DNA of 64,000 nt from Rhodothermales bacterium (GTDB lineage: Bacteria; Bacteroidota; Rhodothermia; Rhodothermales; VXPQ01), in assembly GCA_951812345.1 (NCBI GenBank), contig OX638295.1, positions 2,266,965 through 2,330,964 on the forward strand, read 5' to 3'. The notes under the pieces are model-generated. The model saw nothing but the letters and a program-made list of their open reading frames with translations. It was not told the origin of the DNA and made no database searches. This document shows positions 1 through 8,264 of this stretch, one piece after another (the first letter of the stretch is position 1; each line of letters begins with the position of its first letter). The position numbers and the translations under genes were made by a program.

Positions 1-937
1 CGTCGGTCTTGGCCGCAGAGTGTGCAATGGGCGCCGACCCCTGTCCGGCTTCGTTCGAAAACAGCCCGCGGCGAACACCCCACATGAGCGTAAGGAGGAA
101 CGCTCCCGTGCCAACCCCGGCCACGCCGGCGCTCGGATTGAACGCCTCCCTGAAAATGAGCCCCAGTGCGCCGGGAAGCTGGTCTATGTTGATTACAATG
201 ATCACAAGGGCGCCCAGTACATACACGGCGGCCATGGCTGGCGCAAGGATCCCCGTCACCCGGCCGATACGGCTAATGCCCCCGAGAATGACCATGCCTA
301 TGACGGCTGCGGTCACGATACCCGTAATCCAGGCGGCCACGCCAAACTCGGAGAACACCACATCGGCCACGGTATTGGCCTGTACCGCGTTGCCGGTTAA
401 AAAAGCGGTGATGCCAAGAAGCACGGCAAAAAAACCGGCAAGCGGCTTCCACCTCTTCCCCATTCCTCGTTCGATATAATACATCGGCCCGCCCGCCACC
501 GTACCCTGCCGGCGGGACGCATCGTCCGCGGGCACCATGTCGCGGTAATGCTGCGCGAGCGTAACTTCCGTGTACTTGGTCGCCATGCCAAGAAACGCAG
601 TGACCCACATCCAGAAAATCGCTCCGGGACCGCCCCAGTGAATGGCGATGGCCACCCCGGCGATATTTCCAATGCCTACCGTAGCCGAAAGGGCCGTGGT
701 AAGCGCCTGAAAATGGGACACGTCCCCGGGCTCGTCGGGGTCGTCGTACTTACCCGATGTGACGGCAAACCCGTGCCGGAGACGACGCACCTGAATGAAT
801 TGCAACCGAAGCGTCAGGTATACGCCGGTGCCCAAAAGCAGGATGATGACAACGGGAATCGTCTCACCGCCGACAGAGGGACCGAATGACCATATGACAC
901 TTTCCAGTGCGGAAACGACCCGTTCAAAAAAATCCAT
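1..937 (-). CDS. alanine/glycine:cation symporter (AGCS family), 3' end cut by window edge
   Basis: The N-terminal 312 codons of an integral membrane sodium- or proton-coupled amino-acid symporter; the frame stays open through base 1. Seen: a hydrophobic first helix followed by the family block ALSATVGIGNIAGVA near residue 90 and GGPGAIFWMW about 20 residues later, then several more hydrophobic stretches. AGCS proteins are usually about 450-550 residues, so roughly two thirds is present. The start is the ATG at 937 (MDFFERVVSALES), the usual short amphipathic N-terminus of the family. The gene stands alone on its strand, 130 bp from ftsE. The substrate (alanine, glycine or other) cannot be told from sequence. 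Confidence 0.9.
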   Translation of the reverse strand, partial: MDFFERVVSALESVIWSFGPSVGGETIPVVIILLLGTGVYLTLRLQFIQVRRLRHGFAVTSGKYDDPDEPGDVSHFQALTTALSATVGIGNIAGVAIAIHWGGPGAIFWMWVTAFLGMATKYTEVTLAQHYRDMVPADDASRRQGTVAGGPMYYIERGMGKRWKPLAGFFAVLLGITAFLTGNAVQANTVADVVFSEFGVAAWITGIVTAAVIGMVILGGISRIGRVTGILAPAMAAVYVLGALVIIVINIDQLPGALGLIFREAFNPSAGVAGVGTGAFLLTLMWGVRRGLFSNEAGQGSAPIAHSAAKTD

Positions 938-1067
938 AATCAAGCCTGCGTAAAGGGTGGGTAAACGAATGACCTCTTCTTCACATTTTCATATGCAACT
1001 CCGAACATAACGGCCTGCGCATCATGCATGATCCGGAACAGGTATTTCGGAACAGGGCATACATATT

Positions 1068-1751
1068 TTAAAGGTTTTCAGGATCCACATCCACAATGTG
1101 TCTCCCCATAAAACCCAACGTCCGGGCAGGAAATTGCTTGATCAGGCGATAATTGTGCGTAGCCATCAGCACCGTCATGCCCTGCCGGTGAAGCCCGGTT
1201 ATCAATTTGAGGATCTCGTCGGCGACGTTCGGATCCAGATTCCCGGTGGGTTCGTCGGCCAGTAACATCAACGGCTCGTTCACGATGGCCCGGGCAATCG
1301 AAACGCGCTGCTGTTCTCCTCCGGATAACTCGTGGGGAAAGTGCTTCTTCTTGTGGCTCAACCCCACCAACGACAGCACCTCCATAACACGCTCCCTGAC
1401 GGCCTTGCCCCGCTTGCCGATTACATACATGGCAAACGCAACATTTTCGTACACCGTACGATCGGGAAGCAACTGAAAATCCTGAAACACAACGCCCAGC
1501 GAGCGCCGCAAATACGGAATTTTCTTGTAGCGTATCCGATCCGTCCGATACTCGCCTATCTGCGCTACGCCATCGTCCGGAAACACATCCATGTACAACA
1601 TCCGCAACAGGGTCGTTTTCCCGCTCCCGGTAGGACCGACCAGATACGCCATTTCCCCCTGCTGGATCGTCAGATCAAGGTGCTCGACCACGATACGGCG
1701 ATGGCCGTCGGGCAACACGTAAGAGAGCGATATGTCGGAAAGACGGATCAT
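1068..1751 (-). CDS. ftsE: cell-division ABC transporter ATP-binding protein FtsE
   Basis: ATPase of the FtsEX complex, which sits at the inner membrane and links division to peptidoglycan hydrolase activation. Seen in 227 residues: Walker A GPTGSGKT (about 39-46), Q-loop in [18 protein letters not shown], signature LSGGEQQR, Walker [12 protein letters not shown] and a switch histidine in MATHNYRL. The start [11 protein letters not shown] at 1751 matches family N-termini. The frame stays open 31 codons further upstream, but that part is translated repeat DNA (1757-1946) and should not be annotated as protein. No ftsX lies beside it; a separate ftsX is common in Bacteroidota. A related LolD-type ATPase is the main alternative. 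Confidence 0.88.
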   Translation of the reverse strand: MIRLSDISLSYVLPDGHRRIVVEHLDLTIQQGEMAYLVGPTGSGKTTLLRMLYMDVFPDDGVAQIGEYRTDRIRYKKIPYLRRSLGVVFQDFQLLPDRTVYENVAFAMYVIGKRGKAVRERVMEVLSLVGLSHKKKHFPHELSGGEQQRVSIARAIVNEPLMLLADEPTGNLDPNVADEILKLITGLHRQGMTVLMATHNYRLIKQFPARTLGFMGRHIVDVDPENL

Positions 1752-1756
1752 GTCAT

Positions 1757-1946
1757 AGGATACTCTGATTAAGCCCGCGAATCTCAGAGGCTTGCGAGGG
1801 GTGCGCTGGCAAGGAATGACGAAGCAATGTGGCAGGCCCCACATAATGAGGAATGACGCGGCCAGCGTGCCCCTCGCAGCCTCCCGAAGGGCGCGTCACA
1901 TACGAACGTGAAGTGCTGAGCGAAGCGGTTTTGATCAGAGTATCCT
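1757..1946. repeat. GGATACTC repeat family, full copy 1
   Basis: A 190-bp element. Its left end reads AGGATACTCTGATTAAG and its right end TTGATCAGAGTATCCT, which are inverted copies. The centre holds a long imperfect hairpin with GCTGGC/GGCCAGC arms and two GGAATGACG direct repeats. It begins 5 bp upstream of the ftsE ATG, so it lies in that gene's leader. Confidence 0.85.
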
Positions 1947-1978
1947 TAAATTTCGACGATGCAATCATGATGTCCCGT

Positions 1979-2027
1979 ACGCACGAACGTGACGCGCTGA
2001 GCGAAGTGGTTTTGATCAGAGTATCCT
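1979..2027. repeat. GGATACTC repeat family, extra right end
   Basis: A second right arm in tandem with copy 1 (ACGTGACGCGCTGAGCGAAG, then TTTTGATCAGAGTATCCT). Its last base pairs supply the AG of the TAG stop codon of pdxA. Confidence 0.75.
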
Positions 2028-3090
2028 ATCTGTTCCTGCACCGCACTATATCGACGGCCAGACTAATGGCGCTCAGCATGCTCTCTGAACGCGCTCTTCC
2101 TTGACCCGCAATATCGAATGCGGTTCCGTGATCCGGGGATGTCCGCACAATCGGCAGACCTGCGGTGTAATTGACGCCATGCTCGAAAGCAAGCGTTTTG
2201 AAAGGCGCCAGCCCCTGATCATGGTACATGGCAAGCACGGCATCGTATTGGCGCCAGATGCCCGCCCCAAAGAAGCCGTCCGCGGGATACGGCCCGGATA
2301 CAAGCAGTCCGCCAGCCTGCGCCTCATGGATAGCAGGGCCGACCACCTCGGTTTCTTCCCGGCCGAGCACACCTCCCTCCCCGGCATGAGGATTGAGCCC
2401 CAGTACGGCGATTTCCGGGCGCCGTATGCCGAAGTCGGCGCGAAGCGCGGCATGCACCACCCGGATGCCTGCAAGTACGGATTCGCGCGTGACAGCATGC
2501 GGCACATCCCGCAGAGGCATATGCGCCGTCACAAGACCCACCCGCAATCCCTCCGCAATCATCATCATCGCATACTGGCTGCAGCCGGCAAGCCCGGCAA
2601 TGAATTCCGTGTGGCCCGGATGTATGTACCCGGCCATTGAAATGGCCTCCTTGTGAACAGGGGCTGTCACTACCGCATCCACCTCTCCGGCAAGACACAA
2701 TTCAACGGCACGTTCGACCGATCGCATAGCGAGGGCGCCTGCTTCCGCGGCCACCTTGCCGAACACCGGCTCGAATGGTTCGCCCTCCGCTGCATCGAGC
2801 ACGAACAGCCCCTCTGGCGGAATCCGGTCAGGCATGGAAGCAACAATCTCCATATCCGGCGGGCGGTTTTCCATGTGAACGGCATGCGCACGGAGTACCT
2901 GCGCGGATCCCACGATCACCGGCTGCGCCATCCGCAACCTGTGTGTCTCGCGCACGCTTTTGAGGACGATTTCCGGGCCTATGCCATTGGGGTCGCCCAG
3001 CGTAACGGCGACGCGGGGTCGCTTCAAATGGTCACCTGATCGAGTGGAATCATCCGGCAGCGCCTGGACCGGTTCAACATCAGCGGCCAT
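2026..3090 (-). CDS. pdxA: 4-hydroxythreonine-4-phosphate dehydrogenase
   Basis: NAD-dependent oxidation of 4-phosphohydroxy-L-threonine in the DXP-dependent pyridoxal 5'-phosphate pathway; cytosolic, metal-dependent homodimer. Seen in 354 residues: GDPNGIGPEI (about 32-41), and the histidine-bearing blocks HPGHTEF, AHMPLRDVP and MYHDQG that provide the metal site in this family. The ATG at 3090 lies one base after the pepA stop, giving a length near the family norm (about 330); an upstream frame reaching 3177 would overlap pepA and is not needed. Last gene of the minus-strand run that starts with the DPP-IV gene. The stop codon TAG is built from the end of a repeat element. Confidence 0.95.
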   Translation of the reverse strand: MAADVEPVQALPDDSTRSGDHLKRPRVAVTLGDPNGIGPEIVLKSVRETHRLRMAQPVIVGSAQVLRAHAVHMENRPPDMEIVASMPDRIPPEGLFVLDAAEGEPFEPVFGKVAAEAGALAMRSVERAVELCLAGEVDAVVTAPVHKEAISMAGYIHPGHTEFIAGLAGCSQYAMMMIAEGLRVGLVTAHMPLRDVPHAVTRESVLAGIRVVHAALRADFGIRRPEIAVLGLNPHAGEGGVLGREETEVVGPAIHEAQAGGLLVSGPYPADGFFGAGIWRQYDAVLAMYHDQGLAPFKTLAFEHGVNYTAGLPIVRTSPDHGTAFDIAGQGRARSESMLSAISLAVDIVRCRNR

Positions 3091-3091
3091 G

Positions 3092-4603
3092 TCATGCGGG
3101 ATCGTATGCGTGCAGAAATTCAACCAGCAAGCGAACACCGAAACCGGTGCCGCCCTTGGGACGCCACGGGAGAACATGCTTCAGAAACGACGGACCGGCC
3201 AGGTCGATATGGATCCACGGGTAGTTCGTGAAATGCTCCAGAAACTTGGCCGCCGTGATAGAGCCGGCTTCTCGTCTGTTGCTGATGTTCTGTATGTCCG
3301 CCACTTCACTCTTGAGCAGTTCGCCATAATGGGCGTACATAGGCATGCGATGCACCAGATCGCCGGTGCGGCGACCTGCCTCTTCCATCGCATGAAGCCG
3401 AGCTTCCGAATCCGGCCGATCATTGGTCATTACCGCAGCCACCTCGGACCCGAGCGCAACCACCTGAGCGCCGGTCAGGGTGGACAACTCGATGACCAGC
3501 GACGGGGCATACCCGGATGCATACGAAAGCGCATCGGCAAGAATCATGCGCCCCTCGGCATCGGTATTCAGCACCTCGACCGTCTTGCCGGAATGCATCC
3601 GAATAACATCCCCCGGCACGTACGCATCTTCGCCGGGGCGGTTGTCGGTGGCAGGAACCAGGCCGACGACATGCCGGGGGAAATTCAGACGGGCCAGCGC
3701 GCTCATCGCGCCCACCACCGCCGCCGCGCCCGCCATATCGGCCTTCATGTGATCCATCGAATTGTGCGTGGGCTTGAGCGAAAGCCCTCCCGTATCGAAC
3801 ATGACCCCCTTACCCACCAGAACCACAGGAGGCTCGCTCTCCGCATGGTCGGGCTTCCAGGTCATGATGGTGAATGTCGGCGGCTCCTGACTGCCCCGGT
3901 TCACAGCCAGCAGCCCCCCCATTCCTTCCCGCTCTATGCGAGTTTTGTCCCAGACCTCTGTGGAAAAACCGTGCTCTTTGCCCAGATCCGCTATCATGCC
4001 GGAAAAAGCCGTCGCCGATTTCTCGTCGGGCGAAATGTTCACCAGATCGCGGGCCGTCGCCACCGCTTCCGCAAGGATGCGCCCGCGTTCGGCGCCGACG
4101 GATACTTCCTCCGTGTCCCTGCCGCCCGTGTGCACAACAATTCGTTCCAGCGCCGAAACCTCCTTCTTCCCGGGAGCCGTCTTGTACCGGGCAAAGCGGT
4201 AGGCGGACAGCATATACCCCTCCACGAGCGCCTGGGCAGCGCAGGAGGCGTCCTCCATACCGGTTGTCGGAAGCGCAAGACCCACCGTGACCGCACCGCA
4301 CTTCGCCGCAAGACCCTCCCCGGCCGCCGCTGCACGGCGCAACTCATCGGGCCCCGCCTTGCCGGATGGCCCCATGCCTACCAGGGCCAACCTCTTTGCC
4401 CGTGCAGATTGTGCATAAAGCAGCACGGCGGCGTCTGCCGACCCGTCGAAATCCTGCGCCGCGGAGCGTACCGGATCGCCCCATTCCGAAGCCAATTCCT
4501 CGAGGCGGGCGGCGACGTGGTCCTCGCACACCGGCACGATCAGCAGATCGACATCCATGTTCGCAAGCGGGGTTGCCGTGACCGAAACATCTACAGAAAA
4601 CAT
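3092..4603 (-). CDS. pepA: leucyl aminopeptidase, M17 family
   Basis: Cytosolic two-metal aminopeptidase releasing N-terminal residues from peptides. Seen: an N-terminal macro-like half, then the catalytic half with GKGVMFDTGGLSLK (metal and catalytic lysine region), DMAGAAAV and the signature NTDAEGRMILADAL that carries metal-binding Asp and Glu. At 503 residues the length is normal (about 480-510). Starts 9 bp after nrnA ends and is followed at 1-bp spacing by pdxA, so it is very likely co-transcribed. Some M17 proteins also bind DNA; nothing here tests that. Confidence 0.95.
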   Translation of the reverse strand: MFSVDVSVTATPLANMDVDLLIVPVCEDHVAARLEELASEWGDPVRSAAQDFDGSADAAVLLYAQSARAKRLALVGMGPSGKAGPDELRRAAAAGEGLAAKCGAVTVGLALPTTGMEDASCAAQALVEGYMLSAYRFARYKTAPGKKEVSALERIVVHTGGRDTEEVSVGAERGRILAEAVATARDLVNISPDEKSATAFSGMIADLGKEHGFSTEVWDKTRIEREGMGGLLAVNRGSQEPPTFTIMTWKPDHAESEPPVVLVGKGVMFDTGGLSLKPTHNSMDHMKADMAGAAAVVGAMSALARLNFPRHVVGLVPATDNRPGEDAYVPGDVIRMHSGKTVEVLNTDAEGRMILADALSYASGYAPSLVIELSTLTGAQVVALGSEVAAVMTNDRPDSEARLHAMEEAGRRTGDLVHRMPMYAHYGELLKSEVADIQNISNRREAGSITAAKFLEHFTNYPWIHIDLAGPSFLKHVLPWRPKGGTGFGVRLLVEFLHAYDPA

Positions 4604-4611
4604 AATCCCGA

Positions 4612-5694
4612 TTACCGTTTTTTGAATCTGGTTTCAAGAAGGGAAGCAAGGTCGGCGACGTCCTCTGTGCTCAGCGCAGGATCGTTCTCATTGCTCGCAG
4701 AAACGCCGATATAACGCGGAGCAGCGCGTAGGACTTTGTCGCGGGCTTTCTCCAGCGGTTCTAAAAGAAACGCACCGGAGGCGTTCTTGTGTCCTCCCCC
4801 TCCGAAGGCCCTGGCCCATTTATCTACCGGTATATCGCCCTGGGAGCGAAAACTCATCTTCGTACCCTTGGCCGTCTCCAGAAACAGTACGGCGGCTTCC
4901 ACGTGATCGATCGACAGCGCAAAATTGACAAAACCTTCCGTTTCCTCGCTGCTTGCCCCGGTATCTTCCAGCATGCGGGGCGTCACCGTAATGGCGGCGA
5001 CGCGCCCTCCGCAATACAACCGCACCGTTTCAAGCGCCTGCCCAAGCAGATACAACCCCTCCATGGAACGGTGATCGAAAATCGCTGAGTGCACAAGGCC
5101 CGGAACAATCGCTCCCCGCTCGATAATATCCGCTACAATACGGTGCAGCTTAGGGGTTACCCCCTGGTATCGGAAAGAACCCGTATCCGTCATAATCGCG
5201 GTATAGAGCGCCGTAGCGATACGGACATCGATCAGGTCGGGATCGCAGGCGGCAATGATCTCATAAATGAGTTCGCCGGTTGACGAAACGGCCGTAGATA
5301 CGTACCGCACATCAAACCAGTCCTCCGGATGCGTGTGATGGTCGATCAGCGCCTTCGGGCCCCGGGCTCCACGCACCGGGCCGGCCAGCTTGCCGAGCCG
5401 ATTCTCCGCGTTGGTATCCAGGACGAACACCGCCCCCGCTTCGTCAATGCACTGGCGGTGCGCCAACGACCCGTCAAAAACGCCAATGTCCCGGACACCG
5501 GGAAGCCATTCCATGTTCATGGGGGGCGGGCCGCTGTTCAATACGGTAACCTGCTTCCCCAATTTCGCAAGAAAGCCTGCAAAGGCCACCTCCGATCCAA
5601 GCGAATCGCCGTCCGGACGAACGTGACTCGTCAGAAACAGACGATCGTGTTTTTCTACGAGAGAAAGTATGTCGGTGAGCGTGCCCTGTGTCAT
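4612..5694 (-). CDS. nrnA: DHH/DHHA1 phosphoesterase, NrnA-type oligoribonuclease/pAp phosphatase
   Basis: Cytosolic DHH-family enzyme that degrades nano-RNAs and dephosphorylates 3'-phosphoadenosine 5'-phosphate, replacing Orn and CysQ. Seen: TSHVRPDGDSLGSE near residue 22 (first metal motif), VLDTNAENR, the DHH motif in LIDHHTHPEDWFD, DTGSFRYQG, and the C-terminal DHHA1 glycine motif FGGGGHKNASG. Length 360 residues, slightly long for the family (about 310-340). Its start codon overlaps the end of ddl by 4 bp, indicating translational coupling. Confidence 0.92.
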   Translation of the reverse strand: MTQGTLTDILSLVEKHDRLFLTSHVRPDGDSLGSEVAFAGFLAKLGKQVTVLNSGPPPMNMEWLPGVRDIGVFDGSLAHRQCIDEAGAVFVLDTNAENRLGKLAGPVRGARGPKALIDHHTHPEDWFDVRYVSTAVSSTGELIYEIIAACDPDLIDVRIATALYTAIMTDTGSFRYQGVTPKLHRIVADIIERGAIVPGLVHSAIFDHRSMEGLYLLGQALETVRLYCGGRVAAITVTPRMLEDTGASSEETEGFVNFALSIDHVEAAVLFLETAKGTKMSFRSQGDIPVDKWARAFGGGGHKNASGAFLLEPLEKARDKVLRAAPRYIGVSASNENDPALSTEDVADLASLLETRFKKR

Positions 5695-6953
5695 GATCCC
5701 GATTTGGCTCCCTTGATCCCGCGCAAGCCGGTTTCGGAGAGCAGGTTCACATCGTACGTACGGATACGCCGGTTACGGGCGCGATGATTTTCGAAAGCCA
5801 ACTCGATCATTCGATGCACAAGCTCGCCAAAAGAAATGCCCGACGGCTCCCAAAGATAAAATGAGAACGAGCCGGGAATGGTGTTGATTTCATTGAAATA
5901 CACAGCGCCGTCGGCTTCGTCAATCATGAAATCAATACGCGCCACTCCTCCGCACCCCAACAGACGAAACACCTGCAATGCCAACGCACGAATGCGTTCG
6001 GCGGTTTTTTCGTCGATCGGCGCCGGCACGATGCGGTCCAGAGATGCCATACCGTGCCCTGCTTCCGGCTGTTTGGCGCTTCGTACGCCACGCTTTGCCG
6101 CCTCTCCTCCGTTGTCCCCGCGCATATACTTGTCCTGAAACGTGAGCAAATCCCCGCTGTCGACCTGCAAGGGTTGCTCAAGTACGCTCACGATGGCATT
6201 ATCTTCCCCGCCGAGCACCGCGCAATTGATTTCCTTCAACTGCTGGACGGCGTGCTCCACGACCAGCTTCCGGTCGTAGCGGAATGCATCCTCGATGGCC
6301 CGGTCCAGCGCCTTCCGGTCTCCGGCCTTTGCAATACCTATCGAAGACCCGAGACAGGCCGGCTTGACCACGACAGGATAATCCAGTTGTCGCTCGCAGC
6401 GATCCAACCAGGCCTCCTCCTTATCCACCCACTCCGACTCGTGCAGGACCAGAAAATCCACTACGGGAATGTCCTGATCCCGGCACAGATACTTGGACAG
6501 CACCTTGTCCATGCCGATGGATGATCCGGCAATCCCGCTACCGGTGAAGGGTACGTTACACATTTCCAGGAATCCCTGGACGCCCCCGTCCTCTCCGGAA
6601 CCACCGTGCAAGGCAAGAAACGCCACATCCACCCGATGTGTCCTCGGGCGCCGCGCAAACAACCCGGCGCGTTTCTGTTCGACCAGCAGCAGCGTATGCG
6701 CATCGCCCGAAACGGGATGGACCGGGATGGCTTCCCGACGAATGCGCTCAACATCCTGGAACGTCTGGATATCCGCCAGCATGTCCCCGACAAACCAGGC
6801 GCCATCCTTGGCTATGTAAACCGGCACAGGTTCGTACAATGCCCTGTCCAGTGCATGGATCGCCTGTTGTGCGGTGATGACGGATACCTCGTGTTCGGGG
6901 GCAACCCCTCCGAAAAGAACTCCGACGCGGATCTTGTGAGAACTCGGATCCAT
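5691..6953 (-). CDS. ddl: D-alanine--D-alanine ligase
   Basis: ATP-grasp ligase making D-Ala-D-Ala for peptidoglycan. Seen: VGVLFGGVAPEHEVSVITAQ at the N-terminus, LHGGSGEDG, the ATP-grasp lysine in YPVVVKPACLGSSIGI, and the magnesium/active-site block FNEINTIPGS near the C-terminus. At 420 residues it is somewhat longer than typical enzymes (300-370), with an insertion around 285-330. The serine block GSSIGI is intact. It lies between pyrC and nrnA; alr, which supplies D-alanine, is only 4 kb away on the other strand. Confidence 0.94.
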   Translation of the reverse strand: MDPSSHKIRVGVLFGGVAPEHEVSVITAQQAIHALDRALYEPVPVYIAKDGAWFVGDMLADIQTFQDVERIRREAIPVHPVSGDAHTLLLVEQKRAGLFARRPRTHRVDVAFLALHGGSGEDGGVQGFLEMCNVPFTGSGIAGSSIGMDKVLSKYLCRDQDIPVVDFLVLHESEWVDKEEAWLDRCERQLDYPVVVKPACLGSSIGIAKAGDRKALDRAIEDAFRYDRKLVVEHAVQQLKEINCAVLGGEDNAIVSVLEQPLQVDSGDLLTFQDKYMRGDNGGEAAKRGVRSAKQPEAGHGMASLDRIVPAPIDEKTAERIRALALQVFRLLGCGGVARIDFMIDEADGAVYFNEINTIPGSFSFYLWEPSGISFGELVHRMIELAFENHRARNRRIRTYDVNLLSETGLRGIKGAKSGS

Positions 6954-6958
6954 ACCGG

Positions 6959-8254
6959 TTACTCTGCAGTGTCCGTCGGCACGAACTGCTTTCTATGGTA
7001 GATGGCCCAAGGGCGCCCCACCATCTCGGTGCCCGTAAAAGGCGTGTTGCGGCTCTTTGACCGGATATGCCGCGCCTCGAATGTCCAGCGCGTCGTAGCG
7101 TCGAACACGGTAAGATTGGCCTCTTCTCCTTCGGAAACGACAGGCAGGGGCAGACCAAGAATACGGCGGGGAGCCACTGTAATTTTCTGTACGGCTTCGG
7201 CAACCGTCAGCACGCCCGGCGCAATGAGTTCTCGGCCGATCAGGCCCCAGGCCGTTTCGAGGCCGAGAATACCAAACGGGGCCGCAAGAAATTCCACCTC
7301 TTTTTCAAAGGGGGCATGTGGAGCATGGTCCGTACAGATCACATCGATCACACCGTCCCGAAGCCCTTCCTTGAGCGCCTCCACATCCGCTGCCGTGCGT
7401 AAGGGGGGGTGCATTTTCACTTCTGTACTGAAACCGGTCGATTCGACAGCTTCATCGGTCAGGGCAACGTGGTGCGTACAAACCTCCGCGGTAACCCGAA
7501 CACCGCGCTCTTTTGCCTGACGCACCAGATCGACGGCCTGTGCCGTGGAAATATGCGCCACATGTACATGGCCGCCCGTGAACTCGGCCAGCAGGATGTC
7601 ACGGGCAATCATCACCTCTTCTGCAAGGGACGGAATGCCGGGAACCCCAAGTCGGGTCGCAACCTCCCCCTCATGCATGTGCCCGTCCGCATTGAGCGTA
7701 AGATCTTCCATATGGTTGATGACCGGCTTCCCGAACGAGGCGCTGTACTCGAGTGCGCGCCGCATCAACCCGGTATGCTGCACCGGCGACCCGTCATCGC
7801 TGAAAGCAACCGCTCCGCCATCGACCAGATCGCCCATTTCGGTCAGCGTCTCCCCTTTGCGGTCTTTCGACACACACGCAATGGGATGTACATCCACCGG
7901 TGTTCCCGCGGCACGCTCAATGATGAACTCCACTACATCGCGCGTGTGGATGGGAGGAGAGGTGTTGGGCATACAGGCCACGGCGGTAAACCCGCCCGCC
8001 GCCGCTGCACGGCATCCGGTAACGATCGTCTCCTTGTGCTCATAGCCAGGTTCCCGGAAATGGACATGCATATCCATCCAGCCCGGAGAGACGATCTTGC
8101 CGGAACAATCGTAGACGGGGACATCTTGCGTGGAAAGGTCCGCCCCTATGGATGCGATCCGGCCATCCCTGACCAACACATCGGCAGCTTCCTGTGACCC
8201 GGTCGTCGGATCAAGAACAGTGCCTCCCTTGAGAAGAAGATCGGGTGTCGTCAT
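6959..8254 (-). CDS. pyrC: dihydroorotase (class I)
   Basis: Cyclises carbamoyl-aspartate to dihydroorotate in pyrimidine synthesis; cytosolic zinc amidohydrolase. Seen in 431 residues: MDMHVHFREPGYEHKE (HxH metal motif), the substrate loop ACMPNTSP, and ICTDHAPH with a metal aspartate late in the chain. Carries the full metal-ligand set of an active class I enzyme rather than a PyrC-like pseudoenzyme. It lies 10 bp after the DPP-IV gene stop and 5 bp before ddl, in one run. Confidence 0.94.
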   Translation of the reverse strand: MTTPDLLLKGGTVLDPTTGSQEAADVLVRDGRIASIGADLSTQDVPVYDCSGKIVSPGWMDMHVHFREPGYEHKETIVTGCRAAAAGGFTAVACMPNTSPPIHTRDVVEFIIERAAGTPVDVHPIACVSKDRKGETLTEMGDLVDGGAVAFSDDGSPVQHTGLMRRALEYSASFGKPVINHMEDLTLNADGHMHEGEVATRLGVPGIPSLAEEVMIARDILLAEFTGGHVHVAHISTAQAVDLVRQAKERGVRVTAEVCTHHVALTDEAVESTGFSTEVKMHPPLRTAADVEALKEGLRDGVIDVICTDHAPHAPFEKEVEFLAAPFGILGLETAWGLIGRELIAPGVLTVAEAVQKITVAPRRILGLPLPVVSEGEEANLTVFDATTRWTFEARHIRSKSRNTPFTGTEMVGRPWAIYHRKQFVPTDTAE

Positions 8255-8264
8255 GCGGCAAGTG

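Noticed and set aside
2960-4714. Long plus-strand open frame (584 codons) across pepA
   Set aside because: It is antisense to pepA, rich in His, Arg and Pro as expected of a shadow frame in G+C-rich DNA, and matches no family.
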